Origin: Halomonas halmophila | Lineage (GTDB): Bacteria; Pseudomonadota; Gammaproteobacteria; Pseudomonadales; Halomonadaceae | Assembly (NCBI RefSeq): GCF_006540005.1 | Contig: NZ_BJOC01000023.1 | Location: 31,474-95,473 of the forward strand | Direction: 5' to 3' | Length of the DNA stretch: 64,000 bases | Shown here: positions 35,422 through 45,714 of the stretch, in pieces | Numbering within the stretch: position 1 is the stretch's first letter | Layout: every line of letters starts with the position of its first letter | Made by a program: the position numbers and the translations under genes | Notes under the pieces: generated by a model | What the model was told of the DNA's origin: nothing | What the model saw: only the letters and a program-made list of their open reading frames with translations | Databases searched by the model: none

Positions 35422-37035
35422 ATGCGCCGACTGACAACGACACAAAAACTGTGGGCCTGCCTGGGACTCATCTGGCTGGCCATGCTGCTGATGGTGGGCT
35501 GGGGTGCCTGGGAGAACCGAGAGACCAGGCTCGATGAGCGTCGGGCGAGTCTGGAGGTCTACATCGACCTGGCCATGGCGGTGGTCGAAGAGCAGGCCGC
35601 GCGGGCCGAAACTGGCGATATCAGCACCGAGCTGGCCAAACAGCGTGCTGCCGAGGTCATCAAGGACATGAGCTACGACGAGGGACGCGGCTATTTCTAT
35701 GTCTTCAACGATGATCTGGCACTACTCAGTCACCCGCGCCTGCCGGAGGGAACTTCCGTCGCCGACTTCCAGAACGTCGAGGAGCGATACCTGTTCCGGG
35801 AGTTCCTCGAGGATGTCGCCGAGGGCGATGGTTTCGTCGACTATCTCTGGGTCCATGAGGAGGGCAGCGAGCCGGCGCCGAAATCTTCCTACCACGCGCG
35901 CTTCGATGACTGGGGCTGGACCATCGGCACTGGGGTCTACATCGACGACATCAATGCCGCCTTCATTGCCTCACTGAGCCGCAGTTTACTGGCGTTGCTG
36001 GTCATCGGTGTGCCGGTCAGCCTGGCGATGGTGCTGGTAATCCGTGGCATCACGCGAGGATTGGGGGGCGATCCCCGTTACGCCGTGGATGTGGCTCGTT
36101 CCATCGCCGATGGCGACCTCTCCCGAGAGGTACGGCTGCGCAAGGGCGATCAGGGCAGCCTGCTATTCGATATCGAGCGCATGCGTCGTGCCCTGGGCAG
36201 CACCATCGGGGACATCCGCCGGGATGTCGACGGCGTCGGTGGCGTGGTCGACGAGCTTGATGCCGGCAACGACGAGCTTGCCACCCGCACCGAGCAGCAG
36301 GCCTCGGCGCTGAGCGAGACGGCCTCGAGCATGGAAGAGCTGACCACCACGGTGCGCCACAACGCCGAGCATGCCGAGCAGGCCCGCACGTTGTCCGGCG
36401 AGACCGCATCGAACGCGGCGCATGGTCGGTCGGCGATGGAAGAGGTGGTGGCCGCGATTAACGAGATCAACGACAGCGCCACCCAGATGAACGGCATCGT
36501 CGACACCATCGATTCCATCGCCTTCCAGACCAACATTCTGGCGCTCAACGCCTCGGTGGAGGCGGCCCGTGCCGGCGAACACGGGCGCGGCTTCGCCGTG
36601 GTGGCCGAGGAGGTTCGCCAGCTCGCCAGTCGCTCGGCATCGGCAACCCGCGAGATCAAGACATTGATCGAGCGCTCCGATGGCAAGGTCATCGAGGGTA
36701 CCCGGCGGGTCAAGGAGGCCGACGAGATCATCGCCGGCATCGCCGCCGACATCCAGCAGCTCACTGCCCTGGTCGGCGAGATCTCGACCGCCACCCAGGA
36801 GCAGAGTCAGGGCATCGAGCAGGTCGGTGAAGCGGTCACTCAGATGGATCAGATGACGCAGCAGAACGCCGGTCTGGTGCAAGGGCATACCGATGCGTCA
36901 CGGCGGCTGGTGGAGCGCAGCCAGCACCTGCGCGAAAGAGTGGCGCGCTTCCGGATCGCTGCCGAACGGGAAGTAAACGATGCCGCGAAGGCTGAAATCG
37001 CCTCGAATCGTACCAGCAAAGCCGAGATTGGCTGA
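35422..37035 (+). CDS. Methyl-accepting chemotaxis protein with single Cache domain
   Basis: This 537-residue receptor has membrane helices at about 11-30 and 190-210, a periplasmic sCache_2-type sensor between them (GRGYFYVFNDD near 92, D-D-W-G-W-T-I-G-T-G-V-Y near 165), a HAMP-like linker and the signalling domain with [26 protein letters not shown] near 364-390. The start chosen is the ATG at 35422 just after GGGGGAG; a TTG five codons upstream is less likely. The C-terminus lacks the CheR pentapeptide. A perfect FliA -10 (35390-35397) lies upstream, but without a -35. Confidence 0.92.
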   Translation: MRRLTTTQKLWACLGLIWLAMLLMVGWGAWENRETRLDERRASLEVYIDLAMAVVEEQAARAETGDISTELAKQRAAEVIKDMSYDEGRGYFYVFNDDLALLSHPRLPEGTSVADFQNVEERYLFREFLEDVAEGDGFVDYLWVHEEGSEPAPKSSYHARFDDWGWTIGTGVYIDDINAAFIASLSRSLLALLVIGVPVSLAMVLVIRGITRGLGGDPRYAVDVARSIADGDLSREVRLRKGDQGSLLFDIERMRRALGSTIGDIRRDVDGVGGVVDELDAGNDELATRTEQQASALSETASSMEELTTTVRHNAEHAEQARTLSGETASNAAHGRSAMEEVVAAINEINDSATQMNGIVDTIDSIAFQTNILALNASVEAARAGEHGRGFAVVAEEVRQLASRSASATREIKTLIERSDGKVIEGTRRVKEADEIIAGIAADIQQLTALVGEISTATQEQSQGIEQVGEAVTQMDQMTQQNAGLVQGHTDASRRLVERSQHLRERVARFRIAAEREVNDAAKAEIASNRTSKAEIG

Positions 37036-37108
37036 AGAGTGGGTCGGGTGACACAAGGCCCTTGGAACAACCGGGCGGCGATGAATCGCCCGATGACAGG
37101 AGAGAGTC

Positions 37109-38851
37109 GTGAAACTTCTCGATAACATGAGCGTTCGGGTCAGCTGGAGCCTGGTGTTGGCGGTGTTCGCTGCACTGGTGGTGGTGTTGAGCGCGCTTGG
37201 TCTCTACACCGTGCGTTACAGCGAGGATTCGCTGCGAACGCTCAATGAGGTCAATGTCGATCAACAGTCGACACTCAACCGTGCCAACTCGCAGATGTTG
37301 TTCGCCCAGATGGAACTGCGCAACCTCCAGGCGCGTCTGGCGCAAGCTGTCTGGCCGGAGGAGCGTGAAACCGTGCAGGCCGATGCCGCGGCGCTGACCG
37401 AGACTTTCGATGAGGTCGAGTCGAGCTTTCAGGAGTTTCTGGCGCTGCCTCGCCAGGAGGGTCAACAGCCGCGTATCGAGGCGATCAAGGAGAGTTTCGA
37501 GGCGCTGATGAGCGAGGGGCTGCGTCCCCAGCAACAGGCTCTGGAAGATGGTAGCGCCCAGGCCTTCACGGACCTACTACCCGATGTCGAGCAGCTCACA
37601 CGGCAATTCTATGACGACGCTGTTGTTTTCTTCTCCTCTGCCGAGAAGAAGGGCGCCGCCCTCTACAGCAACTTCTTTGACCTGGTACAGCTGCTGGAAG
37701 TCGCCATGGTGGCTGTGCTGGTGATCGCCGTGCTGACCATCATCCTGGTGTTGTGGGGCGTGACCGCCAATGTCGTGCGTCCGCTCGGCCGACTGGTTGG
37801 CTACTTCGAGCGGATGGAGCGAGGCGATCTGTCCCAGGACATTCCGACGCGAGGCAACAACGAGATCGGTCGTCTGTACAGCTCGCTCGCTCAGATGCAG
37901 GCCGGCCTGGCTCGGACGGTAGGCACGGTGCGGGCCAGCAGCGAGTCGATCCACCAGGGCACCCAGAGCATCGCCAGCGGTAACAACGACCTCTCGTCGC
38001 GCACCGAGCAGCAGGCCGCCTCCCTGGAAGAGACGGCTTCGAGCATTGAAGAGTTGTCCTCCACGGTGGGGCAGAACGCCGAGAACGCCCAGCAGGCCAG
38101 CCAGTTGGCCACCGAGGCATCGCGTACCGCCGAGCAGGGCGGACAGGTGGTGGGCGAGGTCGTCTCGAACATGCACGAGATCAGTCGTGGCTCCCACCGC
38201 GTCGCCGAGATCATCGGGACCATCGACTCCATCGCCTTCCAGACCAATATCCTGGCGCTCAATGCCTCGGTAGAAGCGGCCCGCGCCGGCGAGCACGGCC
38301 GTGGCTTCGCCGTGGTGGCCCAGGAGGTGCGCAACCTGGCCAGCCGTTCGGCCACCGCCGCCAGCGAGATTCGAGAACTCATCGAAGCCTCTGTCAAGCA
38401 GGTGGACGCCGGTACCGGCAATGCTGACCAGGCCGGCCGGACGATGGCCGAAGTCGTCCAGTCCGTCCAGCGAGTCAGCGACATCATGGACGAGATCGCC
38501 GCTGCCTCCACCGAGCAGAGCAACGGTATTTCGCAGGTCAACGAGGCTGTGACGCAGATGGATCAGGTAACCCAGCAGAATGCCGAGCTGGTCCAGCAGG
38601 CAGCCAGCGGGGCGACCCAACTGGAGGCCGAGAGTGGGCGCCTGCGTGAGGCGACCCAGCGTTTTCGTCTGAGGGAGGACGCCGGACCGGGACGCACGGA
38701 ATCCCAGTCGGCCGACGGTGATGATACCAGCGACCTGGCGCGATGGATGCCGGCCCTGATGCCAGCGGATCGCAAGCAGGCTGGCAAGAAGCCCGACGCC
38801 TTGAACCAGGCCCAGGATACGGGCCGCGACGAGGATTGGGAATCTTTCTGA
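37109..38851 (+). CDS. Methyl-accepting chemotaxis protein, four-helix-bundle type
   Basis: This 580-residue receptor has helices at about 9-30 and 190-215, a periplasmic helical sensor of the Tar/4HB kind (about 35-188, mostly charged helix), HAMP (about 215-265) and the signalling domain with [26 protein letters not shown] near 374-400. It starts at GTG with GGAGAGAG upstream. The tail ends DWESF, a match to the xWxxF pentapeptide that tethers CheR and CheB, on a flexible linker. This suggests a high-abundance Tar/Tsr-like receptor. Ligand unknown. Confidence 0.92.
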   Translation: MKLLDNMSVRVSWSLVLAVFAALVVVLSALGLYTVRYSEDSLRTLNEVNVDQQSTLNRANSQMLFAQMELRNLQARLAQAVWPEERETVQADAAALTETFDEVESSFQEFLALPRQEGQQPRIEAIKESFEALMSEGLRPQQQALEDGSAQAFTDLLPDVEQLTRQFYDDAVVFFSSAEKKGAALYSNFFDLVQLLEVAMVAVLVIAVLTIILVLWGVTANVVRPLGRLVGYFERMERGDLSQDIPTRGNNEIGRLYSSLAQMQAGLARTVGTVRASSESIHQGTQSIASGNNDLSSRTEQQAASLEETASSIEELSSTVGQNAENAQQASQLATEASRTAEQGGQVVGEVVSNMHEISRGSHRVAEIIGTIDSIAFQTNILALNASVEAARAGEHGRGFAVVAQEVRNLASRSATAASEIRELIEASVKQVDAGTGNADQAGRTMAEVVQSVQRVSDIMDEIAAASTEQSNGISQVNEAVTQMDQVTQQNAELVQQAASGATQLEAESGRLREATQRFRLREDAGPGRTESQSADGDDTSDLARWMPALMPADRKQAGKKPDALNQAQDTGRDEDWESF

Positions 38852-38936
38852 ATAGCAGGATGCGCCGGCCATCGCGCCGGCGCCGATCGATAACAATACC
38901 ATCGCTAGCGGCCTTGAGCCGTCGTGGGGAGACCAT

Positions 38937-41108
38937 ATGCGCAACAACCAACCCGTTACGCAACGCGAGTATGCCCTGCAGGACGATCATTTCCTGATCT
39001 CCCGCACCGATCTCAAGGGGCGCATCACCTATGCCAATCCGGCCTTTGTGGAGGTGAGTGGCTTCGAGCACGATGAACTGATCGGCTCGCCGCACAACCT
39101 GGTGCGTCATCCCGACATGCCGCAGGCTGCCTTCGAGGATCTGTGGCACACCCTGGAGGCCGGTCGCCGCTGGCGCGGCGTGATCAAGAACCGTCGCAAG
39201 GACGGCGATCACTATTGGGTTAATTCCAGCGTCTCGCCGATCCTCGAGGATGGCAAGGTCGTGGGTTTCGTGTCGATGCGTACCAAACCCTCCCAAGCCG
39301 AGGTGGAGCGCGCCGAGTCGGTCTATGCGCGGATGAACGAAGGACGCGCGACGCGCTATTCGCTCGATCACGGCCAACTCAAGCGCAGGGGGCTGAGCGG
39401 TTGGCTGGGGCGTCTCAATGTGCGCAGCATGCGCGCCAAGGTCATTGCGATGATCCTGGTGGCCGGTTTGCTGCTGCTGGCCAGCGGCGGGATCGGCATG
39501 CTGGGGCTGGAACGTGCCGATACACGTCTGCAGGCGCTGGATCGAGATGGTCTCCAGGACGTGGCACGTCTGCAGCAGATCGACCAGTTGGTAACCCGCA
39601 GCCATCAGATGCTGACCAGCAGAGCCCCGGTGGAACTGCTCGATAATCGTGATTCGCTGATCGAGCGGCTCGAGGACATTGAATCCTCGCTGAATTCGCT
39701 TTGGTCGACCTATCGTGATCGCGACCTCAATCAGGGCGAGCAGTCCGACGCCTTCGGTGAAGACCTGAGTGCCTACATCACCGACGGGATGGATTTCGCC
39801 CTGGGGCTGCTGGGCAGTGAGGAGAATTTCCAGGTCTTCGCTGACCTGCCGTCCCACGCCGAGAAGATGCGCGACTGGGGACGAGAGATGTCAGGCCAGA
39901 TTAACACCTTGATCGAAGGCAAGCGCGAGGCCGCCGCCACCCTGGCCGCCCAGGCGCGGCAGGCCCAGCAGCGCATGTTGATGGTCCTGGCGGGAACCCT
40001 GGCGGTCGGCCTGTTGCTGCTCTGCGTACTGGGTGGATTGATCCTGCGTTCCCTGCTGCGGCCGTTGCGTGATGCCGAAGCTTTCACCCTGCAGGTCGCC
40101 TCGGGGAATCTGGCCGCGGAGTCACCGAAGCGTCAGCGCGATGAACTCGGTCGCCTGCTGGACGCGCTGGGCCTGATGCGCAAGAGCCTGGGTAGCATCG
40201 TCGCTGATGTAAATGCCGGGATCGAGCGGGTCGCCCCCGCCGCTCGCGACATCGCCACCGGCAACGAGGAGCTGTCGGCGCACACCGAGCAGCAGGCTGC
40301 TTCGCTGCAGCAGACTGCCTCCAGCATGGAAGAGATGACCACCACGGTGGGCCACAACGCCGACAATGCTGGCCAGGCCAGTGGCCTGGCTGCGGATAAT
40401 GCCTCGCGTACGCGCGAGTCCGGCGAACTGATGCAACAGCTGGTGACGACCATGGGCGAGATCACCGATGGATCGCGCAAGATGACCGAGATCATCGATG
40501 TCATCGACAGCATTGCCTTCCAGACCAATATCCTGGCACTCAATGCCTCCGTCGAGGCAGCGCGTGCCGGCGAGCAGGGGCGCGGTTTTGCGGTGGTCGC
40601 CGGCGAAGTGCGGAACCTGGCTGGCCGCTCTGCCTCGGCGGCTCAGGAGATCAAGGCGCTGATCGATGGTTCCGCCCAGCAAGTGGAAGGGGGCGCGGAA
40701 TTGGTGAAACGGGCCGAAGCCTCGCTGGGCGAGGTAATGGAAGCCTCGACCCGGGTCAACGACATCATGGGGGAAATCACTGCCGCGTCCGAGGAACAGA
40801 AGAACGGTATCGGCCAGATCAATCAGGCCGTCGTGGAGATGGACCAGGTGACCCAGCGCAATGCTGCTCGGGTGCAGGCCTCGGCCCAGGCATCCGCCGA
40901 GCTTGACCGTCAGGCCAAGAGCCTGACGCATGCCGCTTCGGCTTTTCGGTTGCGCGGTGCGGGCATGGAGACGATTCCGTCGCGCACCCAGTCCCAGGCG
41001 CCGTCCGCCACCGAGACCCCCTCGGCACCCTCGGGTGAGCAGAAGGAAACGCCACGCCATGAGCGCCAGGCGTCACCCGCGACGACCGAGGAGTGGGAAT
41101 CGTTTTGA
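38937..41108 (+). CDS. aer: PAS-containing Aer-type aerotaxis receptor
   Basis: The 723-residue protein starts with an Aer-class PAS domain (about 10-120): [14 protein letters not shown], then RHPDMP and [17 protein letters not shown], the FAD-binding type that reads redox or oxygen. Membrane segments are at about 170-190 and 340-365, followed by HAMP and a signalling domain (about 430-665). The second membrane segment and the region between them (190-340) make it longer than E. coli Aer (506 residues). It ends EWESF, a CheR/CheB tether, which E. coli Aer lacks. The sensor role is inferred from PAS type. Confidence 0.88.
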   Translation: MRNNQPVTQREYALQDDHFLISRTDLKGRITYANPAFVEVSGFEHDELIGSPHNLVRHPDMPQAAFEDLWHTLEAGRRWRGVIKNRRKDGDHYWVNSSVSPILEDGKVVGFVSMRTKPSQAEVERAESVYARMNEGRATRYSLDHGQLKRRGLSGWLGRLNVRSMRAKVIAMILVAGLLLLASGGIGMLGLERADTRLQALDRDGLQDVARLQQIDQLVTRSHQMLTSRAPVELLDNRDSLIERLEDIESSLNSLWSTYRDRDLNQGEQSDAFGEDLSAYITDGMDFALGLLGSEENFQVFADLPSHAEKMRDWGREMSGQINTLIEGKREAAATLAAQARQAQQRMLMVLAGTLAVGLLLLCVLGGLILRSLLRPLRDAEAFTLQVASGNLAAESPKRQRDELGRLLDALGLMRKSLGSIVADVNAGIERVAPAARDIATGNEELSAHTEQQAASLQQTASSMEEMTTTVGHNADNAGQASGLAADNASRTRESGELMQQLVTTMGEITDGSRKMTEIIDVIDSIAFQTNILALNASVEAARAGEQGRGFAVVAGEVRNLAGRSASAAQEIKALIDGSAQQVEGGAELVKRAEASLGEVMEASTRVNDIMGEITAASEEQKNGIGQINQAVVEMDQVTQRNAARVQASAQASAELDRQAKSLTHAASAFRLRGAGMETIPSRTQSQAPSATETPSAPSGEQKETPRHERQASPATTEEWESF

Positions 41109-41974
41109 CCCTGTCCCGTGAAGCGTCCACCCCCGACTTCGGGGAGTGGGCGGGAGTCGAGCGTGACCTCGAGCTGACCGATGCGGATTTCTCACGGATT
41201 CGGCACCTGATCTATCAGCGTGCCGGTATCGTGCTGGCCGAGCATAAGCGGGAAATGGTCTACAGTCGCCTGGCCAAGCGGTTGCGTCAGCACGGTCTGA
41301 TACGATTTGCCGATTACCTGTCACGCCTCGAGCGGCAGGCGGATTCTTCCGAGTGGGAGGCCTTCACCAATGCCTTGACCACCAACCTCACCGCTTTCTT
41401 TCGCGAAGCCCATCATTTCCCGTTGTTGGCACAACATGCGCAGAAGCAAGGCGGGACACTGCGCGTCTGGAGCGCAGCAGCCTCCACCGGCGAAGAACCC
41501 TACTCGATAGCCATGGCGCTGGACGAGGCTCTCGACGGACGCACCCGGAACGTCGAGGTGCTGGCTTCCGATATCGACACCGAAGCCTTAAGGCGTGCCG
41601 ATGCCGGCGTCTATGCCCTGGATCAGGTTCGCAAGCTCGATGATGCACGGGTCAAGCGTTATTTCCAGCGAGGACGTGGGCAACATGAGGGACTGGCGAG
41701 GATCCGGCCGGAGTTGAGGGCGATGGTGCGTTTTCTACCGCTCAATCTGCTGGCGCCTTCCTGGCCCGTCGAGGGGTCTTTTGATGCGATCTTCTGTCGC
41801 AACGTGATGATCTACTTCGACAAGCCGACCCAGGCTCGGATCCTCGAGCGTTTCGCGCCCCTGCTCAAGCCAGACGGCCTGCTGTTCGCCGGACACTCGG
41901 AAAACTTTTCCTATATCACCGAGACTTTCCGGCTACGTGGCCAGACCGTCTATGTCCGCCGCCCGCGCTCATGA
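41105..41974 (+). CDS. cheR: Chemotaxis protein methyltransferase CheR
   Basis: CheR methylates receptor glutamates using S-adenosylmethionine. It has 289 residues: N-terminal helical domain (about 22-85) and Rossmann-type catalytic domain with [17 protein letters not shown] (AdoMet loop), [14 protein letters not shown] and LFAGHSENF. The start is uncertain. A TTG at 41105 overlaps the aer stop (TTGA) and has GAGGAG upstream; a GTG at 41093 sits too close to that site. A beta-subdomain that binds the receptor pentapeptide is expected. Confidence 0.94.
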   Translation: MTLSREASTPDFGEWAGVERDLELTDADFSRIRHLIYQRAGIVLAEHKREMVYSRLAKRLRQHGLIRFADYLSRLERQADSSEWEAFTNALTTNLTAFFREAHHFPLLAQHAQKQGGTLRVWSAAASTGEEPYSIAMALDEALDGRTRNVEVLASDIDTEALRRADAGVYALDQVRKLDDARVKRYFQRGRGQHEGLARIRPELRAMVRFLPLNLLAPSWPVEGSFDAIFCRNVMIYFDKPTQARILERFAPLLKPDGLLFAGHSENFSYITETFRLRGQTVYVRRPRS

Positions 41975-41981
41975 TGGGTCC

Positions 41982-42008
41982 TAAAGTCAGACGGATGCTG
42001 GCCGATAT
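41982..42008 (+). promoter_or_regulatory. FliA (sigma 28) promoter upstream of cheB
   Basis: TAAAGTCA, 11-base spacer, GCCGATAT. There are three mismatches to sixteen consensus positions and the spacing is exact. It lies just after the cheR stop, so cheB-cheY-cheZ can be made independently of the long motA transcript. Confidence 0.8.
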
Positions 42009-42068
42009 CTCGGGTATGACTGGTGGCGTCGACAGGGACGCGTCGGTCACCCAGTGAAGGAGAGACTC

Positions 42069-43130
42069 TTGAATGCACCCCGGATCAAGGTGCTGTGCGT
42101 CGATGATTCGGCGCTGATACGCGACCTGCTGAGCGAGATCATCAACGAGCAACCCGATATGGAGGTGGTGGCCACGGCTCCCGACCCCCTGGTGGCACGG
42201 GATTTGATCAAGCAATACAACCCCGATGTGTTGACCCTGGACGTCGAGATGCCGCGCATGGACGGCCTGGACTTCCTCGAGCGGTTGATGCGTCTGCGCC
42301 CCATGCCGGTGCTGATGGTCTCCTCGCTGACCCAGGCCGGCTCGGAAGTCACCCTGCGGGCGCTGGAGCTGGGCGCCCTGGACTTCGTGGCCAAGCCGTC
42401 GCTCGGTATTCGCAGCGGCATGAAGGCCTATGCCGAGGAGATCACCGAGAAGTTGCGTGCGGCAGCACGTTCTCGGCCGAAGCGCGCGCGCAAGCGAGAT
42501 ACCCCGGTGCCCCGGGCGCTGGAAGCGCCCATGGTGTCGAGCGAGAAGCTGGTCATCATTGGCGCCTCCACCGGAGGAACCGAGGCCATACGCAGTGTGC
42601 TGGAGCCCATGCCGGCCAATGGGCCGGCGATCTTGATCACTCAGCACATGCCAGGTGGTTTCACGCGGTCCTTTGCCGAGCGGCTGGACCGCATCTGTCG
42701 GATCGCGGTCAAGGAGGCGCGAGATGGCGAGCGCATCCTGCCGGGACATGCCTATGTCGCGCCCGGCGATGCCCACCTGAAGCTGGTGCGCAATGGCGCC
42801 AACTATGTGGTGCGCCTGGATGGCGGACCGCCGGTCAATCGTCATCGACCCTCGGTGGATGTGCTGTTTTGCTCGGCGGCGGACCAGGCGGGACGCAACG
42901 CCATCGGCGTTTTACTCACGGGCATGGGGAAGGATGGAGCCGCCGGGTTGCTGGAAATGCGCAGGGCGGGAGCCGCCACTCTGGCCCAGGACGAAGCCAG
43001 CTGCGTGGTTTTCGGCATGCCGCGCGAGGCCATTGCCCTCGATGCTGCCGAGGAAGTGGTCGGCCTCGACGACATGGCCGCTCGGTTGCTCAAGCGGGTC
43101 GCTGCTTCTGGCCGGAGCCAGAGAGTGTAG
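42069..43130 (+). CDS. cheB: Chemotaxis response regulator methylesterase CheB
   Basis: CheB removes receptor methyl groups after phosphorylation by CheA. It has 353 residues: receiver domain (about 4-125) with DD at 12-13, D58 in [12 protein letters not shown] and the K of AKPS; a linker of basic residues; and a methylesterase domain (about 160-350) with the catalytic Ser in GASTGGT, the His of TQHMPGGF and the Asp of [10 protein letters not shown]. The TTG at 42069 is preferred because AAGGAGAG lies just upstream; the GTG at 42054 has none. Confidence 0.96.
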   Translation: MNAPRIKVLCVDDSALIRDLLSEIINEQPDMEVVATAPDPLVARDLIKQYNPDVLTLDVEMPRMDGLDFLERLMRLRPMPVLMVSSLTQAGSEVTLRALELGALDFVAKPSLGIRSGMKAYAEEITEKLRAAARSRPKRARKRDTPVPRALEAPMVSSEKLVIIGASTGGTEAIRSVLEPMPANGPAILITQHMPGGFTRSFAERLDRICRIAVKEARDGERILPGHAYVAPGDAHLKLVRNGANYVVRLDGGPPVNRHRPSVDVLFCSAADQAGRNAIGVLLTGMGKDGAAGLLEMRRAGAATLAQDEASCVVFGMPREAIALDAAEEVVGLDDMAARLLKRVAASGRSQRV

Positions 43131-43207
43131 TCACTGTTCGGATAATGCTGGAAGGGTCGGTATGGCCGGCCACTTGCCATGATACCTACTGAGATAGAGG
43201 ACCCCCG

Positions 43208-43597
43208 ATGGCGGACAAGAACATGAGCATCCTGGTGGTGGATGATTTTCCGACCATGCGGCGCATCGTGCGCAGCCTGCTCAAGGAACTCGACTTCACC
43301 AACGTGGAGGAGGCCGAAGACGGTCAGGACGCCCTGAACAAGCTTCGAACGGGTAACTTCGAGTTCGTGGTCTCTGACTGGAACATGCCCAACCTCGACG
43401 GCCTGGAGATGCTCAGGCAGATTCGCGAGGACGAGGCGCTCAAGGAGCTTCCGGTGCTGATGGTCACGGCGGAGGCGAAGAAGGAGAACATCATCGCGGC
43501 GGCCCAGGCCGGTGCCAGCGGCTATGTGGTCAAACCCTTCACCGCGGCGACCCTGGAAGAAAAGCTCAACAAGATCTTCGAAAAGTTGGGCATGTGA
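43208..43597 (+). CDS. cheY: Chemotaxis response regulator CheY
   Basis: CheY carries the signal from CheA to FliM. It has 129 residues, E. coli-like: DD at 12-13, phosphorylated D57 in [12 protein letters not shown], the conserved Thr of VTAEA near 87 and the Lys of VVKPF near 109. A site matching AGAGGA precedes the ATG. It is followed by cheZ. Confidence 0.98.
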   Translation: MADKNMSILVVDDFPTMRRIVRSLLKELDFTNVEEAEDGQDALNKLRTGNFEFVVSDWNMPNLDGLEMLRQIREDEALKELPVLMVTAEAKKENIIAAAQAGASGYVVKPFTAATLEEKLNKIFEKLGM

Positions 43598-43636
43598 CAC
43601 CGCGCCGGGCTCCGGGCCCGACCACCAGGAGAGGCG

Positions 43637-44326
43637 ATGATGAGCACGGAGAATCAGTCCGAGAATCCTCAGGCCAATGGCGATGAACTGGTCCTGCGGA
43701 TTGGCCACCTGACCCGCATGCTGCGCGACAGCATGCGAGAGCTGGGGCTGGACAAGGAGATCGAGCGCGCGGCGGAGGCGATCCCCGACGCGCGTGATCG
43801 ACTGAGTTACGTGGCGGTCATGACCGAGCAGGCGGCGGAACGCGCCCTCAACGCCATCGACCGCGCCCAGCCGATGCAGGACCGGCTGAGCGACCAGGCT
43901 CGGCAGCTCGATGCGCGCTGGGCCGAGTGGTTCGCCGAACCCAAGGAGCTCGACGAGGCCCGCGAGCTGGTCCAGGACACCCGGTCCTATCTGGGCGAAG
44001 TGCCCGACATGACCCAGGCCACCGGCAAGGAGCTGCTCGAGATCATGATGGCTCAGGACTTCCAGGACCTGACCGGCCAAGTGATCAAGAAGATGATGGA
44101 CGTGATCCGCGAGATCGAACATCAGCTCGTGCAGGTCCTGATCGACAGCGTGCCCCAGGGCGAAGCCCGCGAGGACATGCAGCGACGCGCCGACGACCAG
44201 CGCGAAAGCTACACCCGCCGTCGCCAGGACGAACTGCTCAACGGCCCTCAGGTCAAGTCGGAGGGCGAGGATATCGTGGCCGACCAGGATCAGGTGGATG
44301 ACCTGCTGGACCAGTTGGGTTTCTAG
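43637..44326 (+). CDS. cheZ: CheY-P phosphatase CheZ
   Basis: CheZ speeds CheY dephosphorylation. It has 229 residues and a long four-helix bundle. The catalytic region AQDFQDLTGQVIKKM (about 136-150) keeps the Asp and Gln used by the family. The C-terminus DQVDDLLDQLGF is the CheY-binding peptide. AGGAGAGG precedes the ATG. It closes the chemotaxis group; a 224-base gap then leads to flhB. Confidence 0.96.
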   Translation: MMSTENQSENPQANGDELVLRIGHLTRMLRDSMRELGLDKEIERAAEAIPDARDRLSYVAVMTEQAAERALNAIDRAQPMQDRLSDQARQLDARWAEWFAEPKELDEARELVQDTRSYLGEVPDMTQATGKELLEIMMAQDFQDLTGQVIKKMMDVIREIEHQLVQVLIDSVPQGEAREDMQRRADDQRESYTRRRQDELLNGPQVKSEGEDIVADQDQVDDLLDQLGF

Positions 44327-44550
44327 ACTATCGCCGACAAGTGACTGTGTTCACCGGCTTTTCGGCTGATGACTAGAGGGTGATGGGGATGCCGAGGAAC
44401 TCCCCACCGCCATCCTTCCAGCCTGCCCATCAATGGCAAGCGGCCGAGACACGTGGATAAGCCCACGAAAATCGGTCCTTTTCGCGTGACCGTTCCTTCC
44501 CCGATACCCGGATAATGGCCAGGGTGCGCAGGAGTGCCCGGTAACTGGTC

Positions 44551-45714
44551 ATGGCCGACGATAGCAGCGACGACGAAAAGACCGAAGACGCGACACCGCG
44601 ACGAATGGAGAAGGCGCGCGAGGAAGGCCAGGTGGCCCGTTCCCGCGAGCTGGCGACCTTCATGCTGTTGCTGGCCGGCGTGCTGGGACTGGCCACCATG
44701 GGTGGCACCCTCTATGACCAGGTCGGTGGCGTGATGGAGCAGGCCTTCCTGTTCGATCGCCGCCAGGCCATGGAGACCTCGCCGATGCTGGCCGAGGCCT
44801 TGATGCTGGGGCGTCGGACCCTGATCAGCCTGTTGCCGCTGTTTCTGCTGCTGACGGTGGTGGCCCTGGTAGCGCCGGCCCTGCTGGGCGGCTGGCTGAT
44901 TTCCGCCAAGTCGCTCCAGCCCCAGGCGTCCAAGCTCAATCCGTTCAAGGGCCTCAAGCGGATGTTCGGCACCCAGGCGCTGGTGGAGCTTTCCAAGGCC
45001 ATCGCCAAGGCGGTGCTCGTCGGCAGTGTGGGCATGGCCTACCTGTATCTGCATCGTGGCGAGTTCATGGCGCTGATGAGCCAACCGCTCCATCAGGCGC
45101 TGGCCCGCGCCATGAGCATGGCGGCGGAGGCCTGTGGCCTGATGGTGTTGACCCTGCTGGTGGTGATTCTGATCGACGTGCCCTATCAGCTATGGAGTCA
45201 TGCCAAGCAGCTGCGCATGACCAAGGACGAGGTCAAGCGCGAGCACAAGGAGTCGGAGGGCGACCCGCAGGTCAAGGGCCGCATACGTCAGCAGCAGCAG
45301 GCCATGGCGCGTGGTCGAATGATGAGCCAGGTCCCCGAGGCCGATGTAATCGTCACCAACCCCACGCACTATGCCGTGGCGTTGAGCTACGAGGAGACCG
45401 GCATGGCCGCGCCCAGGGTGGTGGCCAAGGGGGCCGACGCCGTCGCGGCGCGCATTCGCGAGTTGGGCGAGGAAGCGGGCGTGCCGTTGCTGGAGGCGGC
45501 CCCGCTGGCGCGTTCGCTCTACCACCATGTCGATCTCGAGGCGGAGATTCCCGCCGACCTCTACGCCGCGGTGGCAGAGGTGCTGGCCTGGGCCTTTGGC
45601 CTGAAACGGGCCGCCGCCGAAGGCGGCGAGGCGCCTCCGACCCCCGAGAACCTGTCGGTGCCGGCCGCCATGGAAGCGCCGGACCGTGATGCAACGAGCG
45701 AGGCACGAGGATGA
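44551..45714 (+). CDS. flhB: Flagellar export switch protein FlhB
   Basis: FlhB is the export-gate protein whose autocleavage switches export from hook to filament proteins. It has 387 residues. Four membrane helices are visible (about 35-55, 90-115, 140-165 and 190-215). The cytoplasmic domain has the cleavage motif N270-PTH. The tail after residue 355 is a variable, low-complexity segment. The ribosome site near the ATG is weak. It overlaps flhA by four bases. A shorter homologue of the tail is encoded at 29228-29497. Confidence 0.97.
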   Translation: MADDSSDDEKTEDATPRRMEKAREEGQVARSRELATFMLLLAGVLGLATMGGTLYDQVGGVMEQAFLFDRRQAMETSPMLAEALMLGRRTLISLLPLFLLLTVVALVAPALLGGWLISAKSLQPQASKLNPFKGLKRMFGTQALVELSKAIAKAVLVGSVGMAYLYLHRGEFMALMSQPLHQALARAMSMAAEACGLMVLTLLVVILIDVPYQLWSHAKQLRMTKDEVKREHKESEGDPQVKGRIRQQQQAMARGRMMSQVPEADVIVTNPTHYAVALSYEETGMAAPRVVAKGADAVAARIRELGEEAGVPLLEAAPLARSLYHHVDLEAEIPADLYAAVAEVLAWAFGLKRAAAEGGEAPPTPENLSVPAAMEAPDRDATSEARG

